DNA from: Berberis thunbergii
Taxonomy: Eukaryota; Streptophyta; Magnoliopsida; Ranunculales; Berberidaceae
DNA: 64,000 nt
Direction: 5' to 3'
NCBI GenBank assembly: GCA_003290165.1
Contig: QNQO01000837.1
Location: 124,001-188,000, forward strand
Both the position numbers and the translations under genes were made by a program. Below the pieces are notes generated by a model. The model saw nothing but the letters and a program-made list of their open reading frames with translations, was not told the origin of the DNA and searched no databases. Shown here piece by piece: positions 49,119 through 60,139 of the stretch. Every line of letters starts with the position of its first letter. Position 1 is the first letter of the stretch.

Positions 49119-49966
49119 TGTAACGACCCAATCTGCATAGTAAGAATATTGTTCGCTCTGGGCTCAATCGGCCCGCACGACTTTAAAACGTGTTGTTACT
49201 ATGGGGATCCAACCTCGCACATAAGTAGCACATCCCCCTCCCGCACCAGGCGATGTGGGAATATGTCTTTCTTTGTAGTCGTCCAACCCCTCTCGGGCGT
49301 ATTGGGCTCCAACCCTCACCGTCAGGTCCACCCACTCCAGGGTCTCACAGTCCACCCCCCTTAGAGCTCAACGTTCTCGTTGGCACACTTTCAGCTGGGT
49401 CATGCTCTGATACCATTATGTAACGACCTGATCTGCACAGTAACAATATTGTCTGCTTTGGGCCCAACAGACCCGTACGACTTTAAAACGTGTTGTTACT
49501 ATGGGGATCCAACCTCGCACATAAGTAGCACACCCCTCCCGCATTCAGGTGATGTGGGACTATGTCCCCCTTTGTAGCTCGTCCAACCCCTTTCGGGCCT
49601 ATTGGGCTGCAAACCTCACCTTCAGGTCCACCCACTTCAGGGTCTCATAGTCCACCTCCCTTAGGGCCCAACGTCCACGTTGGCACACTTTCGCCTGGGT
49701 CATGCTTTGATACCATTCTGTAATGACATGATCCGCACAGTAACAATATTTTCCGATCTGGGTCCAACCGGCCCGCACAGCTTTAAAACACATTGTTACT
49801 ACAAGGATCTAACCTCGCACATAAGTAGCACATCCCCCTCCCGCACCCAGGTGATGTGGGACTATGTCCCTCTTTGTAGGTCGTTCAACCCCTCTCGAGC
49901 CTATTGGGCCTATTAGGTTCCAACCCTCACCCTTACCTTCAGGTCCGCCTACTTCAGGGTCTCACA
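49119..49966 (-). mobile_element. tandem TRIM: three LTRs and two 69-bp interiors
   Basis: LTRs at 49119-49349, 49419-49649 and 49719-49966, interiors at 49350-49418 and 49650-49718; exact 300-bp period. On the minus strand the LTR runs TGTGAGACCC...GTCGTTACA. Two bases later comes ATGGTATCAGAGC (primer-binding site for initiator tRNA-Met, 49404-49415 and, with one mismatch, 49704-49715), and before the next LTR a purine run TAAGGGGGG. The whole array is flanked by exact ACTCA (49114-49118, 49967-49971). It entered LINE ORF1 between the DUF4283 domain and the zinc knuckle. Confidence 0.92.
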
Positions 49967-50647
49967 ACTCAGGTTTTAAATATTGTGAACATTGTTTATT
50001 AATAGGGCATGAAAAGGAGTTGTGCAAAAAACTTTTGGGTTCGAGGAAGGGGAAACAATTCAAAGAGAGGGAAAACTTGAAAGGGGAAAAGAGACAGATT
50101 CAAGGTAATTAAGCAGGCTCAAATCGTGACAAAACAAGTGTATGTTCCGGTTAACAAAAAAATGAAAGAAACAAAAGAAGAAATCGGAACGAGTGGAGCT
50201 AAAAACAAACAAGGAGTAGAAATCTCAAGTGGTCAAGAAGGAAAAGAAAAGAAGAGATCTTCGGGAGAAGTATCGGACAAAATCAATTTGGTAAATAAAG
50301 TTGCGGTTTTGGTGGATGCTCCTACAGAGGATGAAACTACAGAGAGAGAAGCTCAACAGGTGGAATTCAATAATAAAGGGAAACATAGAATTGAAACTGA
50401 TAAGGTCAGGAATTTGGAGGTTCAACATGAAAGAAACAACTTGAAGGAAGCGAGATATACGACGAGCGGGGCAGAAAGAGCCGTTTTGAGTAATAACTCT
50501 GGTTCAAACGATACGGATAAACCTTCGCATACAAAACCTCAAAATTTTGGTGCTGCCCAATTGTGGATTGTTTCATTCACAGGGGAGAACAACTCTGAAA
50601 ATCAGGTCGATGGGGAGGATAAAATAGAGGGAGCTGAAGAAGCTTAA
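49967..50647 (+). pseudogene. LINE ORF1 zinc knuckle and C-terminal part
   Basis: FKYCEHCLLIGHEKELCKK gives CX2CX4HX4C, the zinc knuckle that follows DUF4283 in plant LINE ORF1. After a frame change at about 50115 it continues as a long lysine- and glutamate-rich tail to a TAA at 50645. Confidence 0.8.
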
Positions 50648-50935
50648 GGGCAAGAAGTAACGAATCCTGTTCAAGAACTGACTGAGACGAGAACTGCTAG
50701 AGTATCTCGGACATCACAGGGTGTTGGCATCGTCCCTGCTGAGGAACAAATTGTTTTGGGAGTTGAAAAGATTGCAATGTGGTCCATGATGATGAACGAG
50801 CTGATTTGAGAGTTGAAAAATACAAACATTTTCCTGCAAATGAACGAACTGTTTTGGGAGTAGAAATAGAAAGCAAAAAGATACATGTCCGTATTGATTT
50901 TACAGCTGAAACAAAGAATTTAGACGGGAAAAAAA
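50648..50935 (+). other. LINE spacer between ORF1 remnant and MITE
   Basis: Continues the charged ORF1-like reading in broken frames; no new feature. Its last eight bases (50928-50935) are the left duplication of the MITE. Confidence 0.5.
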
Positions 50936-51525
50936 CAGTGTCTAAAAAGCGCTAGGCGCTGGGTGGGTAGAAAGCAGGTGCCTAGGCGATTTTAGGTTTT
51001 GTATTATAACTTTAATAATTTACAAAAGTTAAGCATAATACCTTATCAATTACATCCAATTTAATGCCAAGATACATATGCAAAATTTAAAAACATGAAA
51101 AATTAACAATCATGAACAAAATTTATTAAAACTCAAATGACTGAAGTTGGTCATGATGGGTACTTTATACAAAGTTGAATTTGTGGACAAATATCCAAAC
51201 GCACTCTTTATTTTTCTTCAAATTGCATGAATGACCTCAGTCATGTTTGATAAAATCTACATTACTAAAATTGGTATCGGCAGATCCTTTGAGAATTCCA
51301 TTACGTAATCATCATTTGCTACATTCAGACATATACTGAATAAAAAAAAATTAAATTGTTTATTTTCAAAAAAGGGGGAAAGAAAAATAAAATAAGAACA
51401 CAATCAGCCTTATTAAAAAAAAAAAACTAGGCCAGACCACCTAGACGTCGCCTAGACCTCCCAGAACCCGTCTAGCCATTAATCTGGGCGTTTCTCTAGC
51501 GCCTAGGCCCTTTTTTAGAACATTG
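50936..51525. mobile_element. non-autonomous hAT element, sister of 14205-14932
   Basis: 590 bp; ends CAGTGTCTAAAAAGCGC and GGCCCTTTTTTAGAACATTG; flanks GAAAAAAA/GAAAAAAT match at 7 of 8. The interior GGTTTTGTATTATAACTTTA is the reverse complement of the apyrase-intron copy, as are AACTGAAGTTGGTCAT-like and other blocks. Inserted in the LINE. Confidence 0.85.
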
Positions 51526-51778
51526 GAAAAAATTCAAAGAAAATCTTGTTTATAAAGGAGAAAAAAAACAGATGACAACAGTAGCAAAGGAAATTCAATT
51601 GATTAAGACTTCGGCAGGAAAGGAGGTGCATTCTGATAACGAATCTGACACAAATACAAATACTGTTATTGAAAATGGCTATTAGTCGGATGAGGTTAAG
51701 CAGAAAAAAAGAAGAATAACTCTATAAGAGGTCTTCCTATGGGAGAATGCAGGGTAACGAGGAACATGCCAACCGATA

Positions 51779-52440
51779 GTGATGATAGATAACATCATGT
51801 ACTGGAATGCACAGGGAACTGATAATCGGGTGACCCGTTGCAGATTAAAGAAGCTCATGCAGAATAATAATGTGAAATTATTAGCAGTTGCCAAGCCCAT
51901 GATTCATGCTTCAAGACACATGGAAGTTGGAGGTAATGTATGTTTACCTTTATTTGCTTCTAATGAGGATTTTTGTAGTAAAATCTGGGACAATGATTTA
52001 AAAATTGACATTTTAAAATGCTCGAGTCAGATTATGCATTGTATGTTTGAATAGAGTTTTCTATATTTCCTTTGTAAACGCTAAATGTGTTGCACAGGAA
52101 AGAAGTTTGTGGGAAGAAATGGAACACGTTGCAATGAATATTAATGAACCATGGATCACTGGTGGGGATTTTAATGTAATTGCTGAAAGGGGAGAAAAAC
52201 TTGGGGGTCGACATCCTAATCATCTGGCCATGTTAGAATTTTCATATTGTATTTCTGCTTGCGGGCTAACGTATTTTGGATTTGTTGGTCTGAAGTTCAC
52301 TTGGTGTAATAACCAGCATGGAGATAATAGAACTGGGGAAAGACTAGACACATTTTTTGGGAATTCAGATTGGCTAGCGGAAATGTGACACACTCAGGTT
52401 GAACATCTTCTCAGGACTTACTCAGATCATGCTCTCTTAC
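51779..52440 (+). pseudogene. LINE ORF2 endonuclease (EEP domain), frameshifted
   Basis: MYWNAQGTDNRVTRCRLKKL (start of the APE-like endonuclease, WN.QG), then after a frame change near 52050 PWITGGDFNVIAERGEK, GLKFTWCNNQHGDNRTGERL, then (after TGA at 52386) HLLRTYSDHALLLVSLP with the conserved SDH. These are the expected motifs in order, but two breaks make it inactive. Confidence 0.9.
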
Positions 52441-53046
52441 TAGTTTCTTTGCCAATCACTCCCAAGGCAGATATGTCTCCTTTCAGATTCCAAATAATGT
52501 GGATTACTCATATTGACTTTTTGGATTTGGTAGATAGAAATTGGAACACAGGTTGCGAAGGAATTGAGGCGATGTATATTTTGGCCATGAAACAAAAACG
52601 GTTGAAAGATGCATTGAAAATTTGGAATAAGGAGACTTTGGTAATATTTTTCAGTCAGATTAAGAAACTGGAGGATGAAATTGAACAGCTGGAATTAGCT
52701 TGATGCAAAGATGAGATATAAATGATGGTGTGAATTTGAACAAATGTCAGACAGAACTTAAACTAGAAATGGTACGAGAATAAATATATTAGAAACAAAA
52801 ATTAGGAGAAAAAAATTCAAAGAAGGTGATGCTTGCACAAAATTTTTCTTTGTTTCTGTCAAGGTCAAACAGAAGAGACGAATGATCTTGAAAATTTGTG
52901 ATTTGGAAGGAATAGTTATTATAGATCAAAAAACCATTATTCAGGAGGCGAATCGGTTTTTTCAAAATCCGTTGACGTCAGAGGGCTACCAGGAAGATCA
53001 AGATCTTATGGAATGCATCCCAAAATTGGTTCAGGCTGAGGAATGT
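52441..53046 (+). pseudogene. LINE ORF2 linker before reverse transcriptase
   Basis: PFRFQIMWITHIDFLDLVDR, LKDALKIWNKETL, KKLEDEIEQLE (the usual linker helices), later TIIQEANRFFQNPLTSEGYQ. It ends at the LTR start at 53047, before the reverse transcriptase. Confidence 0.8.
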
Positions 53047-54105
53047 TGTCACGCCCCGATTTTCGAAGGAAACGAAAATCCCAAAAATCCACGTACGATT
53101 ATCCGTTTCCCCCAAAACTCGGGACGTGAGAATTCAATAACACAGAAACAAATAGCAGCATGAACTAAACATCTGAAACAAATAAAAATCTAATCCGGAG
53201 AAGACTGGCATGGCTAGCTCACTAGCGGAACTCCAGTAATGCAACTCAAAATCTCTAAACCTGAAAGACTACTCGGCTACATTCCAAAAGGAATGTGCCC
53301 AAGAAGCAAAAGCTCACTCGGGTCAGCAATAAAGCTGGTGTGAGAAATCTTCATCCCAAAATCAATAAATCCGCACATGACAACATCAAAATAAACAAAA
53401 CAATAAACAATCACACCAGGTAGTTCCTCCATGAGGCAAAAGTGTTATCATCCTAATAAATAAATATGCATTATTTATTACTAATAAATAAAATTTATGA
53501 GTTATCAATCCTCATAAATGCAACAACAATACATTTCATAATTATATTAGATTATTATTGAAATATTAACAAAACACATTTTCTACCTTTAGGAAGACAT
53601 GTAGTTCTCATTCAATTGTCGAATGAGCATTTAGTTTCTTCCTTTAAGGTAATCACGCACATACACAAAAAGAAATCTCGCTTCTTTTTCCACAATCACA
53701 CTCTCCTCCTGTGCCGAACACACCTCACCCAAGTGTGCCTTCCCTTGCCTTCGAAACCACTCGGAGCGTACATATTCCAAGTGGAGTGCCACCTCGAGGA
53801 ACATGTCATCTCACCCGAAGTTCGATCCATGGCAATCATTTCCTAAATCTACACGTACAACTGAACGCACATGGAATGGTGCACCGATATGCAAGCAAGT
53901 CTGCATACCCATAATCATATCACACGTATACAAGCAAGTGTATATACAAACAATTTCTTTTCTTTTCACATTTTTTTTCTTCGGAGTTGTGGAAAAGAAC
54001 ATAAAAAAATATCAACTAAAACTCAAAACTCTTTTATGGTGACTCTTTGTCAACCATAAATAAATCAACCACAGTATCCACCATTCTCTTGAGGAACAAA
54101 TAATA
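53047..54105. mobile_element. 5' part of the solo-LTR family, second copy
   Basis: TGTCACGCCCCGATTTTCG onward matches 24114-25255 for about 1.1 kb, with some deletions (e.g. without the TA repeat). After CACCATTCTCTTGAGGAACA the two diverge. I did not find the GGCGGGTATTACA end, so this copy is truncated or rearranged. Confidence 0.8.
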
Positions 54106-54956
54106 TTTGACACATTACCAATTCACACATCTCATCTCTTTGTATCATATGAAAAACAATATGCACACCAATTCGCATAACAATACAAATACTCAAACTA
54201 AAACAAGTGCTCAGTTATATTCCAGCCAATATCTATTACTAGAAAATTCTCTTCTAGACCTAAACTAATTAAGGGTTTAATCATACATAAAGCTGATGTA
54301 GACAAAACATTATCCCATAAGCTAACACTTCTAACAAGTTGCAGAGAATGACAAAGGCAACAGATGCTGTCTAGAATGAAATGTTGAGCTTATGAGCGCT
54401 ACCAAAAGGGTACAACACTGCTTACAATGTCAAGTTGAAGCCAAGTTAACTAGCAGAAACTGAAAAGTAAATTCTGGTGGTACTGTTATCTGTTATTCTA
54501 TTACTATTATCTCCCGATATACATGTGTTTTATGTTAGAGTGTTCAAGCTGGTATGTTAATTCCTCTAATTCTGAATTTAGTGCCTCAGATCACCAATTC
54601 TTTCTTTGATCTAGTTCAAATGACAACCACAACATTTCCTTGCAAATAAAACTGTAGGAATGATCACCCAATACCCAAATGAGACTCGCAACGCAGAAAA
54701 CGTCTAAACTATTGGTAGTTCAGCTGACCAACTGGTCAAAATGGGTGCTAGTACTACCTAAAGGCAGACCTACATCATAACATAACCCAGAGCTTAAATG
54801 GTCAAGCAATGCTTCACAACAATGAGGTTCTCTGTGCAAGTCCAAGATAGGAATAATCCAAACTACTACACTCAACTATTTGAACCCATGACTCAAGTAA
54901 AGTTTATAGATATGCCAAAATAGAAATGCACATCAAAATCCAAATCCATCAAATAC
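54106..54956. other. unassigned DNA left of the CACTA-type end
   Basis: No gene recognised; AT-rich, intron-like composition. Could be host DNA, or part of the gene-fragment carrier if that is a Helitron reaching left of 54957. Confidence 0.4.
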
Positions 54957-55275
54957 CACTACACCAAAAATCCCCATTAGCAACGGTTTTAAACCGTGGG
55001 GGTAACCCATTGTCACGGCTAAGAGCCGTGGGCTGCAGAGGCATCGCGAAATTCTTTTTAACGACTATAAACCGTGGCTAAAATTTTAGCAACGGTTTTA
55101 TATTCAGGACGGTTGATGCTTTAGCCACGGTTCTAAACCATTGCTAAAAGTTTAGCAACGGTTTTAAGCCGTGGCAAGTATTAGCAACGGCTTAAAACCG
55201 TGGCCAGACTTGCCACGGCTTAAAACCGTTGCTAAACTTTTAGCCACGGTTTTAAGCCGTGGCTAGTAATTTTTT
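54957..55275 (+). mobile_element. CACTA (En/Spm-type) terminal and subterminal region
   Basis: Starts CACTACACCAAAAATCCCC, a typical CACTA terminal repeat, followed by about eight subterminal motifs AGCAACGGTTTTAA.CCGTGGC in both directions. No opposite end (GGTGTAGTG) was found at 55275 or anywhere up to 64000, so the element is either truncated or very long. Confidence 0.75.
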
Positions 55276-55874
55276 TTTTGCTATCAAATGACTTTTGATT
55301 ACATCTTATAAATAAAATTTAATATGACTTTTTATTAAATTTAAAAATAGCATTTGCAACCTCTGATCAGCAAATTCCAACAATTGCTTTCAAGCAATTC
55401 ATTACAGCAGCAACATTTACAATTCATCATTGGCTACTGATCATCTATCTACATGCACTACAAATAAACCTTCTTTCTGAGTCTGCTTTTCCTTGCTGCC
55501 TCTCTATTCTGAGCAAGCCTTCTCAATAAGTTTTCCATGTAAACACTGAACTATACCAACCATGCACCCATCATATATAAACACTGAAATCAGAATATTT
55601 GGAGACCCCCTGCACCCATCACTGAGCTCTACTACACCTTGCTCCCCGGGAATGATCTCTAGCTTGTGTTTCACATCAGCCAAAGCCTCTTTGAGTTCGT
55701 TAACAAGTGATTCATTCCTAACAGCTACCAATTGTGGTTTAAACATCTTGATCTATCCAGGGGTAACTAAAAGTAGCATCTCATATTTCATACCAGACGA
55801 GGACTTTCTTCATTTTTTAAACAATTTGTGTTTAACAACTTGCAATAGCCTTTCAATAAGGATTAGGGGAGTAC
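55276..55874 (-). other. unassigned region with a minus-strand coding-like frame
   Basis: The frame at 55504-55746 ([20 protein letters not shown], then [13 protein letters not shown]) reads like protein, but I cannot name it. It may continue the exon-like piece at 55875-55941. Another captured gene fragment is the likely explanation. Confidence 0.35.
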
Positions 55875-55941
55875 CTGATCAGCAAGAAGAGTCACATTCC
55901 AACCAGCTGCCAATGCAACAACTATGAACTTATCAGGTTTT
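55875..55941 (-). pseudogene. exon-like fragment of an unidentified gene
   Basis: Between TTCTGCAG| and |GTACTCC on the minus strand lies one open 67-nt segment encoding DKFIVVALAAGWNVTLLADQ. Good splice borders and protein-like composition; the family is not recognised. Confidence 0.4.
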
Positions 55942-57496
55942 CTGCAACTATGTACGAGTCAACAAATACCATATTGTGTGACATTTTAAACAACTAAAGA
56001 AAGGATTAACTGGGGCAACAAATACAAAGACCCCATTTAAGAAAATATACTGAAAATGATTTTATTTGAAACAAGAAATAGTTCATCCAAGGACTTCCGA
56101 ATAAAAAGTTCAATGAGTTTTTACAAATTAGTATCCATTTGGAAAACATTGACAACTTGAGAAATACAAAGCCTGATGCTTTTATGATGGAGATGTTGTA
56201 CCTGAGTTCCAATTAAACAAGTACACCCAACGATAGATATGGGTTTTTGACTATCCCAAGCCTTGTATCCAGGGTCAAGGGACAGCTCGTCCTGGCCAGG
56301 CTGGGGGAAGTGACTGAATTGAACATCGAACACCTCTTACAAATGCTCTCCCATTCTCCTTCCTCTTCAGAGCAAATGCCCCTAAAATTCAGAAAAAAAT
56401 ATGAAAAACGTAAGTCTCAACACCTTCTCCAATAATAGATACCACAAAACCAATGTCATTGCAGACTACAAACCACTTAGTGGGAAGGCACCATAATCCC
56501 TACAAAAACATTTTGAGTCAAAACAAACAGAACCTTCTTATACATTAGCGTTACATGTTTGTGTCCCAAAACATGAATGAAATGACAGAAAACCAGTGTT
56601 AGTTCAATTCATGTTAATTTTTCAAAGCAAAGAATTAATCATTGCTCGATGTTTGTGTGATTTGGAACTAAACATCCACTCAATCCACACATCAAAGCTC
56701 ACAAAAGTGAGTACAAAGTCGATCACTCCTGCTCCCAACCCAAAGTAGGGAAAGTCAACTATTATTGAACTATAATGAATTAAGTACTACTTCAAGAGTT
56801 ACCATCTTTGAAACAGTCATTGCTGTCAAACAGAACCTTGGCTTTGGTGGCATCAGGTGCCAATGAGCTTGCATGCGAAACAGTCATTGCTGTCAAACAA
56901 AGAGCGTAAAAAACTTGCAATGGTCCAAAATGTAGATCCATGATGACCAAGGAAAAGAGCCATTTATTAAAAAGATTAAAACAGGTCATATGTAGATGAA
57001 GTTTTCAACATAAATATTTAGAGAATATGTGCTCAAGACAGCCTAACAAGCAGCCATTAATCCAAACATCTTTCAGACACTGCTAATACGTGCTCAAGAC
57101 AGCCTAACAAGCCTAGGAAAAGAAAAACCCATACAAACGAAAAAGTTCACCTGCTCGACGCGCAGCCTCGCTCCTGCAGCGCCAACGCCACCGTGCAAAC
57201 AACGACATGCACTAGCAGCTTCCTGCTCGACGCGTCTCCTTGCTCTTGCAGTGCCAAGGGCACCGTGCAAAACAGGGGAGAACCCATGCTGAAAGCTCCT
57301 ATCAGCTTCTATGTGCTCAGTGCACATGCTGTCCAGCCAGCCTCGCAAATGGAAACTGACAGAAACCAGGCTGAGTGCACCTCGTTCCTGCGCGCATTGT
57401 GATCCTCGCAGCTGAAATCGCCTACACCGCCCCAGCAAGCCAAAACAGAGCCGCAAAACAGATAATCACCCCCTGAGTGGAATTCAAATAACATAC
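55942..57496. other. non-coding DNA with short direct duplications
   Basis: No gene named. GAAACAGTCATTGCTGTCAA occurs at about 56812 and 56878; GTGCTCAAGACAGCCTAACA at about 57029 and 57090; a CCTGCTCGACGCG...CACCGTGCAAA unit twice at about 57151 and 57228. These local repeats make false open frames (e.g. 57094-57456). Confidence 0.5.
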
Positions 57497-57655
57497 CTGA
57501 GTGGAATTCAAATTGTTGCTTGCACTCCCCTGTCTTCACATCCCACACTATCGCAGTTTTATCCACACTGCCACTAAGAAGATAATCACCCTTTTTGTTC
57601 CACTTAAGAGAGAAGATCGGTCCTTTATGTTTGTTTAAAGTATTCCTGAGTTCAC
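57497..57655 (-). pseudogene. HOS15: HOS15 (WD40 protein) exon fragment
   Basis: HOS15 is a TBL1-like WD40 repressor and ubiquitin-ligase adaptor of plants. One 159-nt exon with CAACTAG| and |GTATGT borders encodes [40 protein letters not shown] and [12 protein letters not shown], i.e. one full WD40 unit with its WD pair, essentially identical to what I know of HOS15. No neighbouring HOS15 exon was found. The exon's last 17 bases are repeated just downstream (57473-57490). Confidence 0.85.
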
Positions 57656-59868
57656 CTAGTTGAGAGAAAATTAATCACCTAAAATCAGTGCTGCGATATT
57701 CAAAGTGAAAACTAGTCGTGAATTTCAGTAATCATGTGAAACTTCAAGAGTTACCATCTTTGAGTTGGTTCTCCACAACCAGTGCTGCATATTACATATT
57801 GCATCCCAAGCAGTCGGAGAAAAAAAGGGGCAATTTATGAACTCAAGAGACAACAATGTTGCACTATTCTGCTTCAGTAGATTACAAACGCCATTTACCT
57901 GCAAGACATCACACTGCAGTCATAAATAATTACCATTGAACTTCATTACCTCTAATAATGAAATACATAATTGTTAACCTCAAATGCAATTTTTTTTTTA
58001 ATTTTAAAGTAAAAATAGACATTATACGTCTTACAAGACAGTATTAATAAACTCTGTCATATTAACTACTTATACAACTATCCATTAAAGTATGAATGAC
58101 TATGGTTTAGCTTTTGAAGACAATCATATAACATACATGTTCAATGGATTTTATCCTTCTAAAAACCAGACTTTGCAACTTGCTCTCCTTCAGTAGGTCC
58201 TGCAGATGATAGAGTCGTCAGAGGCACACAAATCACATGGTAGTACATAGAGCAAAGCCTGGAATTTGTAAACTGAAATTTTAGACAAATACAAAACTCC
58301 TATGATTATCATGATGAGTCCCTGACAATTAGCATTATCTTCGAAGACACAAAATTTAACATTCCATAGATGTTAGTTTTAATAAACTCTATCATGAAAT
58401 AAAAAATTTCAACAATTTAAAAGCAGCCTCAATAATGTCTGCTTGAAGTTATCAGCTACAAATGACAATGCAATAAAAAATCATTGTACCCCTTCATCAT
58501 CAAGATTTGGAATTGGAAATATAATGTCAAATGAAATAGTTGTATAGCCCAATTGTAACAAGATTTTTAGTCATATTAAGTGGGTCGAACCCAATCAAAC
58601 TTAAAAAGAAGGGCGAGCAAAATCCGTTCCATCTGAAAGTTTTTCTCTTTAATTTAGAAAATAAGACTATAGCATTCTCCCAATTACTGCTTCACATATT
58701 GATTATTGAGATATGGTACTCACAGACATCTCCAAAACACAAAGCACATTTTGCAATCTCAGACATCTGCAGTGATAGAACAAAAGGACATTTTAATATG
58801 CTGTAAGTGTGTATCAAGAACAAATGTTATGTTAAAAATTACAAAATAATAACAAATAAAACGGAATAAATATGGATGTCAGAAACATGCCAGCAAAAGT
58901 GTGATGCCAAACATGTGCTTTGTGTGCTATGATGAAGTAGTGGTTTTACCTCAAATAAATAAAATGATGTGTGCAGTGTTTGAACCAAAACCTACAATGT
59001 CGACATCCAAAAAAGTCATTTACCATTTGATGTAAAAAACAAAAAGGACCTTGGTTCAAAAGTGTCGAGTCCACAATTCCACGTTTAAAAATCTTCACTT
59101 GGGTAGTTTCCTACCTATCTTGGTAAAACCACTACTTCATCATAGCTTAGATGCCACTCCAACACCACCACCTCATCCTCAATGGGATTTCAGGTGTCAA
59201 ATTAACCATATTATCTCTATTAAACAACCCGAAGGAGGTACGAGGTTTTAGCTCCAATTTTCTAATAGTTGCCAGTATTCAAACTCCATCATGGAGTGTC
59301 ATCAACAATTCTTACCAACTTATCTCAAGTCCTCTGTAGGGTGTTTTCATATGAAGGACCTACAGTGGTGACAAGGAGGTACTTGTTGTGGCGGTGTTGT
59401 GGATGTGGGCATACAAAATCAAGCAATAATCTAATGAAACCAGTAAATAGAGACTGTGCAGTTCAAAAGTTTGCCTATGTTTATAAAACACACAGTGGCA
59501 AAAGAGAGAAATACCATAACTGTAGGTTCCACACTTTTAAAGAACCAACCACCGGTACCAGAATCCCAAAATCTTCACTTTGGCAAGATACAAGTTTCCG
59601 TCCATCAACACCTCGCAGTCTTTGCCAAATTAGTCATCCAACAATGTTGAACTTTCTCAAAAACAACTTCCTTGAGAGCATGCACATAAGTCTCTGATTA
59701 AACATTCTATCCCAACTTAACTACTCAATACCTACACTATTCCCCAACTTAACCACCTGCGAAAAACAGGATCGAATGTTGGATTTTCATCTGAAAAGTG
59801 CATGGTGCTAAAGGATTAGTACGTCCTTCACAAACTATGCTGACTGTAGGAAATCATGTGCTACTTAC
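57656..59868. other. non-coding DNA between HOS15 and ACX4 fragments
   Basis: No gene supported. Contains an exact 24-bp inverted pair (58927-58950 and 59122-59145, listed separately). The plus-strand frame 59269-59697 has no recognisable domain. Confidence 0.45.
58927..59145. repeat. small inverted repeat, 24-bp perfect arms
   Basis: CTATGATGAAGTAGTGGTTT... at 58927-58950 is the exact reverse complement of 59122-59145, with a 171-bp loop. Possibly a small MITE; its flanks show no clear target duplication. Confidence 0.7.
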
Positions 59869-60139
59869 CCATTTATCTGGTTCGTCGATGTATTCCGAGC
59901 AAAAATACTCAAAACATCAGCAAACGTACTGTTTCCTATCCAGCGCTTTTGTCCATCAAGTACCCAACCACCATTGACCTGTTTTAATTCATCAATAAGA
60001 AAATCATGTTTAAGACAAATTCACCTTAAAAACAAGACCATGTTAGTTGTATATCACACATAGGGTAGAACAGTTGGACCTTTTTTGCTGTAGTTTTCAA
60101 AGAACTTGCATCACTCCCATAGTTGGGCTCTGTTAAAGC
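59869..60139 (-). pseudogene. ACX4: ACX4 (acyl-CoA oxidase 4) two-exon fragment
   Basis: ACX4 is the peroxisomal short-chain acyl-CoA oxidase of beta-oxidation. Exon 60080-60139 encodes ALTEPNYGSDASSLKTTAKK, the FAD/substrate-binding ALTEP.GSDA motif. Exon 59869-59978 encodes [20 protein letters not shown] then [13 protein letters not shown]. Both have GT-AG borders and agree in phase. The rest of the enzyme (more than ten exons' worth) is absent on both sides, so this is a fragment that kept its intron. Confidence 0.88.

Larger units (their letters stand above)
48418..53046 (+). mobile_element. L1-type LINE, truncated and interrupted
   Basis: ORF1 starts near MAAQPLDKGDQPLVGEG (48418) and is broken by stops, then a DUF4283-type domain, zinc knuckle and charged C-terminal part; ORF2 endonuclease from 51779. 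It is interrupted by the TRIM array (49119-49966) and a hAT MITE (50936-51525), and cut at 53047 by an LTR. The reverse transcriptase was not found anywhere to the right. Confidence 0.85.

Noticed and set aside
49119..49966. three independent solo LTRs, or a Cassandra element
   Set aside because: The single ACTCA pair at the outer edges and the exact 300-bp spacing favour one tandem insertion; I see no 5S-like sequence as in Cassandra.
57094..57456. 120-codon minus-strand frame rich in R, C and G
   Set aside because: Built on a twice-repeated CTGCTCGACGCG unit and out of frame with the HOS15 exon; no domain.
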